Positions 21,565-32,300 are shown, counted from the stretch's first letter. The stretch: 64,000 bases of DNA from Salinicola peritrichatus (GCF_003206715.1 NZ_PZJU01000006.1:167831-231830); one strand, 5' to 3'. Translations and numbers: made by a program. Notes: generated by a model from the letters alone, not told the origin.

Positions 21565-21686
21565 GTGGGTAGGGTTGGAATTAGAAAAGATAACGGTATA
21601 AACGATACTGGATGATTCATCGGATTGAGGCGTCGGTGGCTTAACCCGTACAATGCTTCGTCATCAACCAAAGGTTTGAACAATCG

Positions 21687-22031
21687 ATGGAAAAGCTCAC
21701 GTTCTACCATAACCCTCGCTGTTCCAAGTCGCGCGAGGCCCTTGCCCTGCTGGAATCCCGCGGTATCGAAGTGAGCGTCCATCGCTATCTGGAAGACCCA
21801 CTTTCCCGCAAAGCGCTCTTGGCGCTGGCCAAGCGACTGGGCGACGACGCGGGCCAGATGTTGCGTCGCGACGAGCCAGAGTGGCACGCGCTGGGTATCG
21901 CCACCCCGACCCAGAGCCAAATGATCGACGCCATCGCCGAACATCCACGACTGCTGCAGCGTCCCATTGTCGACGATGGCGACTATGCGGTCATCGGCCG
22001 CCCACCGCACGCCGTGCTGCAATTGATCTAA
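21687..22031 (+). CDS. arsC: ArsC/YffB-family arsenate reductase-like protein
   Basis: Thioredoxin-fold protein of 114 residues. The nucleophilic Cys lies in YHNPRCSKSREAL, and the ArsC signature Arg is in LLQRPIVDDGDYAVIGRPP. Classical ArsC reduces arsenate with glutaredoxin. No ars efflux genes are present, and the arsC-wrbA-DUF2069 order is common in gammaproteobacteria, so a general redox role is also possible. It starts a tight four-gene run with 21 bases to wrbA and overlaps after that. Confidence 0.88.
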   Translation: MEKLTFYHNPRCSKSREALALLESRGIEVSVHRYLEDPLSRKALLALAKRLGDDAGQMLRRDEPEWHALGIATPTQSQMIDAIAEHPRLLQRPIVDDGDYAVIGRPPHAVLQLI

Positions 22032-23088
<1,057 letters not shown>

Positions 23089-23092
<4 letters not shown>

Positions 23093-24348
23093 GGCCGTCC
23101 AGCGTGCTGATTCTCGCCATGCTGGTGCTCAGCGTGGTCTGTAGCCTGTTCGGCTGGCCGATGTGGCCGGCCGCCATCCTGGCCTGGCTGGCAACGCTAC
23201 GTCTGTTCCGGCAATTGCCGCGTACCTCTCGCCGCCAGGCGGGCGTGCTGTTCGGGCTCGGCGTCACGTTATGGGTCATCGCCCTGTTTCGTGGCACCCC
23301 TTACTCGCTACTCCACGCGCTGACGATCAACCAGTCGCTATTGATGATGTTCGCCGGGGTCAGCTTCCTCACCATGGCCACGCCCCAGGCCAAGCGCGCC
23401 ACCTCTCGCGACGCACAATCCGGCAGTCTGTTCGGGACGATGCTGGGCGCGCACCTGTTTGGCGCGGCCATCAACCTGTCGGTGGTCTTTCTCTTCGGCG
23501 AGCGAATGCAGCATGCCGGGCGATTGACCCGCTCCCAGGCGCTGATCGTTGGTCGTGGCTTTACCGCGGCGGCGGCCTGGTCGCCGTTCTTCGTCGCCAT
23601 GGGAGTGGCGTTGACCTACGCCCCGGGGCTCAACTATCTGGGCCTGCTGCCATGGGGTCTCTTGGCTGCTACATTGTTGTTGGTGCTGAATTTCGTCGAT
23701 GTCGCACGATTGAAAGAGCCCTTCGTCGGTTATCCGATCGAGAAAAGTGCGCTGTTGATGCCCTGCCTGCTGGCGATCGCCGTGGTCAGCATGCATCTTG
23801 CCTGGCCCGATCTCTCGATCCCGCTGATCATCGCCATGGTGTCGCCGGTATTCTCGTTCATGCTGATGCCCCGGAGCGAGCGTCGTTCACGCATGCGCCA
23901 TCAGTTCACCCAAGGATTGCAGCGCCTGGCACCACAGTTCGCCCTGTTTCTCGGCGCCGGAGTCATCTCCACCGGTCTCGCCGCCCTGCTCGCCAGCCTG
24001 CCCGATGGCCTGGATTTGCCGATCGATCACTTCGGCCACTGGCACGCCTGGCTCGCGCTGGGTGTGATCGTCGTGGTCTCCTTCAGCGGCATTCACCCGC
24101 TGATCGGCGTCGCCACGCTGGCGCCGCTTATCGCCCCCTTGAACCCGGATCCCACGCTGCTCGGGATATTGTTCCTGATGTGTTGGGCATTGGGTACCGG
24201 CAGCAGCCCTCTTTCCGGCAGCAACCTGGCGATCTGCGTGCGCTATCAGATCAAGGTTCGCGACATGCTGGGCTGGAATCTGCCCTACGCGATAATCGGC
24301 TGGTTTTGCTGCGGGCTGGTGCTGGCGCTGCACGCTGCCGCCACTTAG
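23089..24348 (+). CDS. Polytopic membrane protein, putative permease of unknown substrate
   Basis: Protein of 419 residues with about twelve hydrophobic helices. Loop sequences recall ion-transporter-superfamily permeases: VGRGFTAAAAWSPFFVAMG, VVVSFSGIHPLIGVATLAPL and CWALGTGSSPLSGSNLAI, where Gly/Ser/Pro-rich breaks resemble the two substrate hairpins of DctM/CitM-like carriers. I do not recognise the exact family. It is the last gene of arsC-wrbA-DUF2069 and overlaps the latter by four bases, so it is co-translated with redox genes. An anion or organic-acid carrier is only a guess. Confidence 0.75.
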
Positions 24349-24459
24349 GTGCATACATGTCACCGTTACCCGACGCCGGCCGCGACTTAAGCACGCCTTG
24401 ACGCGCGGCCAAAGACTGCAATGATGACAACCGTTATCGACCCGCACGGAGAAAGATCG

Positions 24460-25107
24460 ATGAGCGATCTGGCAGGCATGCGCCGCGACTACGTGGGAGA
24501 AGCCCTGGCTCCCGAACACACGCCCGATAGCCCGATCCCGCTGTTCGAACACTGGCTTGAACAGGCGGTCGAGCACGAAGGGCTCGACGCCAATGCAATG
24601 ACGCTGGCAACCGTCGACAGCGGCGGCCATCCCCATGCTCGCATCGTGCTGCTCAAAGGCCTCGATCGGGACGGCATGCTGTTTTATACCAATTATCAGA
24701 GCCAGAAAGGCAATGAACTGGCCCATGTGCCGCAAGCTGCGCTGGTGTTCTGGTGGCCGGGGCTGCAGCGCCAGGTACGTGTCGAAGGTTCCGTCGAAAA
24801 AACCGACGACGAACAATCGGATGACTATTTCGCCAGCCGTCCCCGTAGCAGTCAGCTTGCCGCCTGGGTCTCGCAACAGAGCGTCGAAATTCCGGATCGG
24901 GTCTGGCTGAAGGAACGCCTGGCACGCTTCGAACAGGTCTACGTCGACCAGGAGGTGGAGCGTCCGCCGCACTGGGGCGGCTATCGACTGGTGCCTCAGA
25001 TGATCGAATTCTGGCAGGGACAGCCCAGCCGCCTGCATGACCGCGTGCGCTATGCGCGTCACGACAGTAGCGAGGACGAGTGGCATCGTACTCGGCTGGC
25101 CCCCTGA
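24460..25107 (+). CDS. pdxH: Pyridoxamine/pyridoxine 5'-phosphate oxidase
   Basis: FMN enzyme of 215 residues that oxidises PNP and PMP to pyridoxal 5'-phosphate. Motifs: MRRDYVGEALAPE at the start (substrate-binding lid), NAMTLATVDSGGHPHARIVLLKG (in halves), FYTNYQSQKGNEL, and RPRSSQLAAWVSQQS, ending in WHRTRLAP. The start at 24460 follows GGAGAAAG; an in-frame ATG at 24421 would add an unconserved leader. A bidirectional hairpin follows. Confidence 0.95.
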   Translation: MSDLAGMRRDYVGEALAPEHTPDSPIPLFEHWLEQAVEHEGLDANAMTLATVDSGGHPHARIVLLKGLDRDGMLFYTNYQSQKGNELAHVPQAALVFWWPGLQRQVRVEGSVEKTDDEQSDDYFASRPRSSQLAAWVSQQSVEIPDRVWLKERLARFEQVYVDQEVERPPHWGGYRLVPQMIEFWQGQPSRLHDRVRYARHDSSEDEWHRTRLAP

Positions 25108-25134
25108 CGATCTGCGGGCGCGCGGTAAAAACGA

Positions 25135-25163
25135 CAACGCCCGGCTGCAAAAGCCGGGCGTTG
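25135..25163. terminator. Bidirectional terminator between pdxH and proX
   Basis: An 11-bp perfect stem, CAACGCCCGGC and GCCGGGCGTTG, with a 7-base A-rich loop lies between convergent genes. An A-run precedes it (GGTAAAAACG), giving a U-run for the minus-strand transcript; the plus-strand tail is weaker. Confidence 0.75.
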
Positions 25164-25195
25164 AAGTGATGCCAAATGTGGATTGCCGGTAGGGC

Positions 25196-26080
25196 TTACT
25201 CGCTGGTGCCTTGCGTCCATTCAGCGACGACCTCGGGATGTTCCTCGACCCACTTCTTGGCATTCTCGTAGGGATCGCTACCCTCTTCCTGATTCATGAG
25301 CATCACTTCGCCCATCTGGTCGGGTGTCCAGTGGAAGTTATCGAGAATCTTGTAGGCTTCCGGCATTTCTTCCTTCAGCCCTTTGTGCACCACCGTGTCG
25401 ATTTTCTCGGCATCGCCGTAGGCCTTTTTCGGATCGTCGAGATATTTCAGATCCCAGCGTGCGAACATCCAGTGCGGCGTCCAACCGGTAACGACGATGT
25501 CTTCATGGTTCTGGATGGCGTTGGCCAGCGAGGAGGTCATCGCCGCGCCACTGCTCGACTGCAGGGTCAGATTATCGATACCGTATTCGTCGATGGCCTT
25601 TTCAGTCTGCGCCATCAGACCGGCGCCCGGATCGATGCCGACAATCTGGCCATTGAACATGTCGGCATGGTCGTTGAGTTCATCGATGGAAGAGATGTCG
25701 GTGTACTCAGGAACGACCAGACCCAATTTGGTGCCTTCCAGGTTCGGACCAAGGTCCTCGACTTCGTCCTTGACCTGTTCGAGGTAATCGCCATGAGTCG
25801 TCGGCAGCCAGGCTGCAACCATCGCGTCCGCATCCCCGGTGCCTACCGCCTGCCACATGACGGCAGCGGACAGGGAATTCATGTTGACCTCGTAACCCTG
25901 CTGCTCGAGCACGGCACGAATCACGTTGGTGGAGGCCACCTCGGATGCCCACTCGACGTAGGCCAGATCGATGGTGCCCTTGCTGTCCTGCGCCTGAACC
26001 GCGCCAGCGCTCATGCCGAGGCCGGCCGCCATCATCAAGGCGCCGTAGCGTACCGCGTGTGACAGTGCATTGCGTGTCAT
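25196..26080 (-). CDS. proX: Glycine betaine ABC transporter substrate-binding protein
   Basis: Periplasmic binding protein of 294 residues (OpuAC family) for glycine betaine or related osmolytes. Signal peptide: ALMMAAGLGMSAGAVQAQDS. Aromatic residues likely to cage the quaternary ammonium lie in LAYVEWASE, AAWLPTTHGDY and VVTGWTPHWMFARWDL. The start at 26080 has AAGGGGAAA upstream; the frame continues into proW, which is a shadow. It is the last gene of proVWX on the minus strand, 65 bases after proW. Confidence 0.94.
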   Translation of the reverse strand: MTRNALSHAVRYGALMMAAGLGMSAGAVQAQDSKGTIDLAYVEWASEVASTNVIRAVLEQQGYEVNMNSLSAAVMWQAVGTGDADAMVAAWLPTTHGDYLEQVKDEVEDLGPNLEGTKLGLVVPEYTDISSIDELNDHADMFNGQIVGIDPGAGLMAQTEKAIDEYGIDNLTLQSSSGAAMTSSLANAIQNHEDIVVTGWTPHWMFARWDLKYLDDPKKAYGDAEKIDTVVHKGLKEEMPEAYKILDNFHWTPDQMGEVMLMNQEEGSDPYENAKKWVEEHPEVVAEWTQGTSE

Positions 26081-26145
26081 CGATTTCCCCTTCTTATGGT
26101 TGAAGTACCGTAAAGGATGCGGCAACCAGGGCCACCGCATCGAGC

Positions 26146-26991
26146 TCACCTGGTCTTCTTGCGACCACTGAACGATTGCGTCAGGCGATCGAGCAGCATG
26201 GCCATGATCACCACGGCGATACCGGCCTCGAAACCTTCGCCCGGACGCAGCCGCTGAATCGCCCGCCACACCTCGCTGCCGAGGCCGTTGGCGCCGATCA
26301 TCGCCGCGATGACCACCATGGAAAGCGCCAGCATGATCGTCTGGTTGATGCCCCCCATCAGTGTCGGCAGCGACAACGGTAGCTGGACCTTCACCAGCTT
26401 CTGGCCGCGCGTCGAGCCGAAAGCGTCGGCGGCTTCGATCAGATCCTTGGGAACCTGCCGGATACCGAGCGTGGTGAAGCGAATCGCCGGCGGCATCGAG
26501 AAGATCACCGTGGCGAAAATGCCGGACACCGAGCCGATGCCGAAGAATGGAATCGCCGGGATCAGGTAGACGAAGGCCGGCATCGTCTGCATGAAGTCCA
26601 GTATCGGCATGATCACTCTGTAGAAGCGATCCGATATCGCCGCCAGAATCCCCAACGGTATCGCGATGACGACGGCGACCAGCGTGGCGATGACCACCAG
26701 GGTCAGGGTCTGGATCATCGGGTCCCACAGTCCGAGGTTCCAGATCAATGCCAGACCGAGCAAGGCGCCGATCGCCAGACGGCGACCGCTGAGGCGCCAG
26801 CAGAGCAATACGACGATGGCGATGAGCGCCCATTCAGGCAACCACATCAGGCCATCGTTGAGCAAATTGATACCGCCTTGCGTGGCCCGCGAAATGCCGC
26901 GCGTCACGCCGGAAAACTCAGTCGTCAGAAAATCGAGGCCGCCTTCGATCCAGTCGCCCAGCGGTATTCTTGGAATGTCGAAATCCATCAC
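26146..26991 (-). CDS. proW: Glycine betaine ABC transporter permease
   Basis: Inner-membrane permease of 281 residues. Helices occur from about residue 55, and the ABC coupling loop reads EAADAFGSTRGQKLVKVQLPL, cited here as EAADAFGS plus the following KVQLPLSLP. The fold is that of ProW/OpuAB. The start overlaps the proV stop by four bases, so ProV and ProW are coupled. Two adjacent ATGs (26991, 26988) are possible. Confidence 0.94.
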   Translation of the reverse strand: MMDFDIPRIPLGDWIEGGLDFLTTEFSGVTRGISRATQGGINLLNDGLMWLPEWALIAIVVLLCWRLSGRRLAIGALLGLALIWNLGLWDPMIQTLTLVVIATLVAVVIAIPLGILAAISDRFYRVIMPILDFMQTMPAFVYLIPAIPFFGIGSVSGIFATVIFSMPPAIRFTTLGIRQVPKDLIEAADAFGSTRGQKLVKVQLPLSLPTLMGGINQTIMLALSMVVIAAMIGANGLGSEVWRAIQRLRPGEGFEAGIAVVIMAMLLDRLTQSFSGRKKTR

Positions 26992-28190
26992 ACCTCTCCC
27001 GCTTCGGCCAGTTGTTCGAGTACCGCTCCTTTGACGACTACGCCCAGCAGACGACGGTCGTCATCGACCACGGCAATCGGATAGCTCTTGCCGTTGAACA
27101 TGGAATAAAGGCTGGATAGCGGCTCGTCCGGCCCGACACTGGGAAAGTCGGTAGCGATCAAGTCGCGAATCGACTCCTTACCCGCCTTGGCCGCGGCTTC
27201 GACCTGCTCGACTTCGACGATGCCAAGCAGCTTGCGCTCACGATCCACCACGTAGATGGAATCGAGACTGTTCTCGCCCATCTTATGGATCACGGTACGC
27301 GGGCCGTCGTCGTCACGCGCCGTGGCTCGCACCGGGCGCATGGCACGTCGTGACGTTACCACGCGGGACTTGTCGACCCCCTCCGTGAAGCGGGCCACGT
27401 AGTCGTCGGCCGGGCGGGTCAGAATCTCTTCGGGGGTACCGATCTGGACGATTTCGCCATCGCGCAGCAGGATGATGCGATCGCCGATATTGAGCGCTTC
27501 GTCGAGATCGTGGGTAATGAAGATCGTGGTCTTCTTCATGCGGTGCTGAAGCTCGATCAGCTCCTGCTGCATGTCACGGCGAATCAGCGGGTCGAGCGCC
27601 GAGAAAGCCTCGTCCATCAACAACACGCTGGAATCGTTGGCCAGCGCACGGGCCAGACCGACACGCTGCTGCATGCCGCCGGAAAGCTGGCTGGGATAGG
27701 CATTTTCCCACCCCTCGAGCCCGACCTGTCTGAGCGCATTCTTGGCTTTTGCCGCACGTTCGGCCTTGGGTATGCCGCGAATCTCGAGGCCGTACTCGGC
27801 GTTCATCTGTACGCTACGGTGCGGAAACAGCGCGAAGTTCTGAAACACCATCGAAAAATGTCGGCGCCGACAGTGCAACAGCGCCTTGTCGTTGAGCTGG
27901 GGGATGTTCTCCCCTTCGATGATGATGTCGCCTTCGGTCGGTTCGATGAGTCGATTGAGGCAGCGGATCAGGGTCGACTTGCCGGATCCCGAGAGCCCCA
28001 TGATCACCAGGAGCTCGCCTTCCCGGACATCGAAGTTGATGTTGGATAGACCAAGCGTCTGCCCGGTCTTCTCGAAGATCTGGGTACGTTTGAGACCCTC
28101 GTCACGCAATTCGAGCGCTTTCTTGGTGTCGCCGCCGAACACCTTGCTCAAGTTGCGCACTTGAATCTTGGTTTGCTGTGTGTCGGTCAT
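26988..28190 (-). CDS. proV: Glycine betaine ABC transporter ATP-binding protein
   Basis: ATPase subunit of 400 residues (E. coli ProV 400). Walker A GLSGSGKST, Q-loop MVFQNFALFPHRSV, signature LSGGMQQRVGLARAL, Walker B SVLLMDEAFSALDP, H-loop FITHDLDEA. Two CBS domains (about 285-390) probably sense ionic strength, as in OpuA-type importers. It heads proVWX, which imports betaine against osmotic stress, and a sigma70-type promoter lies about 90 bases upstream. Confidence 0.96.
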   Translation of the reverse strand: MTDTQQTKIQVRNLSKVFGGDTKKALELRDEGLKRTQIFEKTGQTLGLSNINFDVREGELLVIMGLSGSGKSTLIRCLNRLIEPTEGDIIIEGENIPQLNDKALLHCRRRHFSMVFQNFALFPHRSVQMNAEYGLEIRGIPKAERAAKAKNALRQVGLEGWENAYPSQLSGGMQQRVGLARALANDSSVLLMDEAFSALDPLIRRDMQQELIELQHRMKKTTIFITHDLDEALNIGDRIILLRDGEIVQIGTPEEILTRPADDYVARFTEGVDKSRVVTSRRAMRPVRATARDDDGPRTVIHKMGENSLDSIYVVDRERKLLGIVEVEQVEAAAKAGKESIRDLIATDFPSVGPDEPLSSLYSMFNGKSYPIAVVDDDRRLLGVVVKGAVLEQLAEAGEV

Positions 28191-28279
28191 TTTGGGCCTA
28201 GGTTGGCTAAGCAGAAAGGTTCTCCATGGCGTGTCAGGCCACGTTTCGAACGGTATCCGTTAGTGTTGTTTGGTTTCGC

Positions 28280-28308
28280 ATCATACGTTTTTATCGATAA
28301 CCCTTCAA
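28280..28308 (-). promoter_or_regulatory. Candidate sigma70 promoter of proVWX
   Basis: On the minus strand, TTGAAG (28308-28303), a 17-base spacer and TATGAT (28285-28280) make a good match to consensus. The predicted start is near 28273, leaving a leader of about 80 bases before proV. The surrounding DNA is AT-rich, as in many osmotically regulated promoters. Confidence 0.55.
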
Positions 28309-28370
28309 ACCACAATATCTTATAATTGAACAGTCATTCAAGATCGGTGCCCGGTCGCATCCTCCGCGTT

Positions 28371-31121
28371 TCATTCCCGTGCCGCTTCCAGACGATGGCG
28401 CTGCCAGTCGCTTTGCGGTGAGTTGAGCCTCAGCGTTGCCTCGATGACGCCCTCTTCGACGTTGGTACGCAAATCAAACCCCAAGCCCGCCAGAAGACTA
28501 CGCATCGGCAGGTTGTCGGTCAGGATCGTGCCGACCATGGCCAGCGTGCCGACTTGACGGCTGTAACGGATCATCTTCTGCATCAGCAATTTCCCCAGCC
28601 CGATGCCATGGAAATCGTCGCGCACGATGATCGAGAATTCGGTACGGATGTTGTCGGGATCGTTCCATACCCGCACGACGCCGAGCATCTCCTCGTCGCC
28701 GCTCGCGGTGCGGCGAACGGCGATGAACGCCATCTGGCGGTCATAGTTGATCTGGCTGAGCTGGGCGAGCTCGCGGGTCGACAGCACCGCCTTGTGATGG
28801 AAATAGCGGTAGCGGATGCTCTGCTCGGAGAGAAAGGTATGAAAATGCGTGATCAGTGGCGCGTCCTCTCCACGGATCGGGCGCACCTCGACCGCCATTC
28901 CTCCGAGCTCGACCGTCTCTCGCAGCTCTTCCGGATAGGGCATGATCGCCTGTGTCGCGGGCTCGCCGAGGTCGAGGGTGAAGTCGACCGCCGTCAACCC
29001 CTCGCGATTGAGCAGCAAAGGATTGATTTCGAGCCCCTTGAGGCGCGGCAGATCCGCCGCCATCTGCGACAGCTTGACCAACAGCTGCGCCACGCGGGAC
29101 ACCGCCTGTTCCGTGTCGCCGGCGTGTTCGCGAATCAGCCGCCCGGCACGGGTTCGATCGATCAGCTCCTGGGCGAGGCGCATGTTGAGTGGCGGCAGCG
29201 CGACCTGGCGGTCGGCCATGACATCGATCTTGTACCCTCCGATGCCGAAAACGATCACCGGTCCGAATTCGGCGTCCCGGGTGATGCCGGCGCACAGCTG
29301 CAGCGAGGATTTGCCGCGCTGCATCGTCTGCAGGCAGTAGCTGTAGATCGGGCTGTCGGGGAGCGTTTCGCTGACACGCTCCTCGAGGCGCACGACGGCA
29401 TCGACCACACTTCCCGGCTGTTCCAGATCCTGGATCAACGACATCGATTGATGCTGCGACTCGCGCCAGTAGCGGAAGGGCTCGCAATTGTCCCGATGCA
29501 CCACCTTCACCGCCCAGGGCCCGGGCAGTTGCATCGTCGCCCGTTCGGCCTGTTCGAAATCGGACACGTAAAGGCTCGGTGCCGTATCGATACCGTAAGC
29601 GCCCAGCACCCCGCCGGTTTCCTGGTGAGTGAGGCGATCCCGGCCGCGCTCCAGGGCATCGCCGATCAAGGCATGGCAGCGCGCGCGGATTTGCGGACTG
29701 GAATCGAAAGGCAGCGAAGGCGGTGTCTCCTGCAGCAGCTTCTGGACGCGTCGGTAACGAACCAGGTGCAGGAAGGCTCGCACGGCCTTTTCGGGTGAGA
29801 TATAGCTGGGAATGCCGGCCCGATTGCTGGCGCTGCGTGCTTCCAGCGCCTCCTTCAAGCCCATCCAGCTGATCAGCAGTCGATGGCGAAACCGCTGACG
29901 CGCCCCGATCAGCGCCTGTGCGGTCTCCAACGCCGGCGCCAGCCGCGTCGGCGCATGCAGCACCAGCACGGCATCGACGTTGGCGTCCCGGGTCACGATC
30001 TCGAGCGCCTCGAGATAGTGAGCCGGCGTCGCGCCGCCGCCGAGATCGACCGGATTGCGCCCCGGCCGGCTGACATCCAGCTCCGCCTCCAGCAACGCCT
30101 GGGCGGTCTGCTCGCTGAGCTCCGCCAACTGGCCACCGCCGTCTATCAACTTGTCGATGGCGAGCAGCGCCGGCCCCACCCCGTTGGACACGATCGCCAG
30201 GCGGTCTCCGCGAGGCGGCTTGAAACGCGACAGGGTCTCCAGGGCATCGAACAGTTCATCGGACTCGTCCACCCGTACCACGCCGGCCCGCGCCAGCGCC
30301 GCTTCGACGATCACGTCACGGCGCTCGATACCGAGGGTCTCCGGCAGCGTATCCAGCGTGGCCTGCGGCGTGCGTCCGCTCTTGATCGCCAACACCAGGC
30401 GGTTGCGCGAGGCGTCCCGCAGCGCGGTCATGAAGTGACGCGCATTGCGAATGCTCTCCAGATGCAGCAGCAACGCGCGGCACTTGCCCGACTGACTGAG
30501 ATAGTCGATCACGTCCGGCAAATGTACGTCGACGCTGTCGCCCAGCGTGACGAGATGCGAGAAACCGATCTCGCGTCCCGCCGCCCAGTCGATCATGGCA
30601 TTGCCGAGCATGCCGGATTGCCCGAGATAGGCGACGCTGCCGTCGGCGATCGGCTGGCTGGCATAGGTGGCATTGAGACGGGCCGAGGGTACCGCGATGC
30701 CAAGGCACTCCGGCCCCAGCACCCGCATGCCGGAATGCAGCGTCGCCTTCTGTAGACGCTCGCGCAGGGAAGACGTATGGAGTGCATCGAGAGAAGCGCC
30801 ACCGGACAGGACCAGCGCCGCCCGGGCGCCAAACGCTCCCAGACGCTCGATCACCCCGGGCACGCTATGCAGCGGTGAACACACCACCGCCAGATCCGGC
30901 ACTTCGGGCAGATCGGCGATGCGGCGGCAGCAAGCCACGCCGTGCACCTCGTGATAACCGCGCGGGTTGACGGCCCAGAGCGGACTATCGAATCCGGCTT
31001 GCAGCAGATTGCGCAAGACCACCCCTCCCATCGATTCAGGCTTGGGGGATGCCCCGATCACGACCAGTGAACGCGGGGCTAAGAATCGGCGCAGAAATTG
31101 CGTCGCCACGGCGGACCTCAC
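28371..31121 (-). CDS. pat: Protein lysine acetyltransferase, Pat/PatZ type (NDP-forming acyl-CoA synthetase-like + GNAT)
   Basis: Protein of 916 residues (E. coli PatZ 886). From the N-terminus: a CoA-binding Rossmann domain (LVVIGASPKPESMGG), succinyl-CoA-synthetase-like domains (SGQSGMLGNAMIDWA in the form YLGQSGMLG), an ATP-grasp-like region, and a C-terminal GNAT domain from about 760 with the acetyl-CoA loop DDFHGIGLGKLLMQ. Such enzymes acetylate acetyl-CoA synthetase and other proteins on lysine, using acetyl-CoA. The start is GTG 31121. It is divergent from a deacetylase-like gene 140 bases away. An acyl-CoA synthetase activity is unlikely when the GNAT domain is present. Confidence 0.9.
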   Translation of the reverse strand: MRSAVATQFLRRFLAPRSLVVIGASPKPESMGGVVLRNLLQAGFDSPLWAVNPRGYHEVHGVACCRRIADLPEVPDLAVVCSPLHSVPGVIERLGAFGARAALVLSGGASLDALHTSSLRERLQKATLHSGMRVLGPECLGIAVPSARLNATYASQPIADGSVAYLGQSGMLGNAMIDWAAGREIGFSHLVTLGDSVDVHLPDVIDYLSQSGKCRALLLHLESIRNARHFMTALRDASRNRLVLAIKSGRTPQATLDTLPETLGIERRDVIVEAALARAGVVRVDESDELFDALETLSRFKPPRGDRLAIVSNGVGPALLAIDKLIDGGGQLAELSEQTAQALLEAELDVSRPGRNPVDLGGGATPAHYLEALEIVTRDANVDAVLVLHAPTRLAPALETAQALIGARQRFRHRLLISWMGLKEALEARSASNRAGIPSYISPEKAVRAFLHLVRYRRVQKLLQETPPSLPFDSSPQIRARCHALIGDALERGRDRLTHQETGGVLGAYGIDTAPSLYVSDFEQAERATMQLPGPWAVKVVHRDNCEPFRYWRESQHQSMSLIQDLEQPGSVVDAVVRLEERVSETLPDSPIYSYCLQTMQRGKSSLQLCAGITRDAEFGPVIVFGIGGYKIDVMADRQVALPPLNMRLAQELIDRTRAGRLIREHAGDTEQAVSRVAQLLVKLSQMAADLPRLKGLEINPLLLNREGLTAVDFTLDLGEPATQAIMPYPEELRETVELGGMAVEVRPIRGEDAPLITHFHTFLSEQSIRYRYFHHKAVLSTRELAQLSQINYDRQMAFIAVRRTASGDEEMLGVVRVWNDPDNIRTEFSIIVRDDFHGIGLGKLLMQKMIRYSRQVGTLAMVGTILTDNLPMRSLLAGLGFDLRTNVEEGVIEATLRLNSPQSDWQRHRLEAARE

Positions 31122-31261
31122 AACTTGGGCTATGGATGTCTCAACCCTACACGGTCATACCGTTGACGTTGAGCCATGCGACCAAAGTCGCAGCGGCATC
31201 GATTAGGCGCAGCCTCGTTCATCGCGCAGAATGGAGCGACCCTGGCCGGCCGGCGACGCTC

Positions 31262-32197
31262 ATGATCACTTCCTATCTCACCCATCCCCACGTTGCTCTA
31301 CACGACATGGGGCCGCATCACCCCGAGTCGCCCATGCGCCTCGAAGCGATTCGCGCCCGGCTGATGTTGAGCGGCCTTCTCCAGCAGACCATGCAATCGG
31401 AGGCGACACCGGCCAGCCTGCACGAACTCGAACGCGTGCACGCGCCAGATTACCTCAGCTCATTGGCCCTGCAGCGGCCGCAAAGCGGCCTGCAAGAGCT
31501 CGATACCGACACCCGAATCGGTCCTCACTCGCTGAACGCGGCCGCGCTGGCGGCCGGCGCCGCGATCAAGGGCGTCGACCTGGTCTGTGGCAACCGAGCG
31601 GACAACGTGTTCTGCGCCGTGCGCCCCCCGGGACACCACGCCGAGCGCGAGCTGGCAATGGGCTTCTGCTTCTATAACAACGTGGCGGTGGCGGCCGCCC
31701 ATGCCCGCGAGGCCCACGGTATCGAACGCCTTGCCATCCTCGACTTCGATGTTCATCAGGGCAACGGAACGCTGGACATCTTCCGTGGCGATCCGGCGGT
31801 ACTGGTTTGCAGTAGCTATCAGCAAGCCTTCTATCCATGGCGTTATCTGCATGGCGAGTGGCCGAACGTCGTCAACACGCCGTTGGCGGCCGGCGACGGC
31901 AGCCGCGCCTTTCGACACGCCGTGGAGCGCGACTGGCTACCCGCTCTCGAGCGTCACAAGCCGCAGTTGATTCTGCTTTCCAGCGGTTTCGACGCCCATC
32001 GTGACGATCCGCTCGGCCAGTTGGCGCTCGATCACGACGATTTCTACTGGATCACCACGCTGGCAATGGATGTCGCTCGCCGTCACGCCGGCGGCAAACT
32101 GGTCTCGATACTCGAGGGCGGCTACCACCTGAAGACACTGCCACTGAGCGTCGAGGCCCATCTCACCGCGCTGCTCGGTCACCCCTATCGATCTTGA
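31262..32197 (+). CDS. Histone-deacetylase-family (AcuC/HDAC-like) zinc hydrolase
   Basis: Protein of 311 residues of the arginase/deacetylase fold. The charge-relay His pair is in VRPPGHHAERE, zinc ligands in LDFDVHQGNGTLD and SSGFDAHRDDPLG, and the transition-state Tyr in LEGGYHL. Bacterial members remove acetyl groups from lysine side chains (AcuC), polyamines or other amides. It is divergent from the Pat-type acetyltransferase, which favours a protein-lysine role, but polyamine deacetylation remains possible. ATG 31262 is the family-like start (MITSYLTHPHVALHDMG). Confidence 0.88.
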   Translation: MITSYLTHPHVALHDMGPHHPESPMRLEAIRARLMLSGLLQQTMQSEATPASLHELERVHAPDYLSSLALQRPQSGLQELDTDTRIGPHSLNAAALAAGAAIKGVDLVCGNRADNVFCAVRPPGHHAERELAMGFCFYNNVAVAAAHAREAHGIERLAILDFDVHQGNGTLDIFRGDPAVLVCSSYQQAFYPWRYLHGEWPNVVNTPLAAGDGSRAFRHAVERDWLPALERHKPQLILLSSGFDAHRDDPLGQLALDHDDFYWITTLAMDVARRHAGGKLVSILEGGYHLKTLPLSVEAHLTALLGHPYRS

Positions 32198-32300
32198 CGC
32201 GAGCCCGACGCCGAAACCCAAACGACAGTCGCGCCATGGCAGAGCCCGCCTGCCCGGCTGTGATATTCTGGGCCCCAAATCGCTTCAGACAGAGAACTTC

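Noticed and set aside
26081..26833. N-terminal extension of proX to 26833
   Set aside because: It overlaps proW in another frame; the signal peptide and ribosome binding site place the start at 26080.
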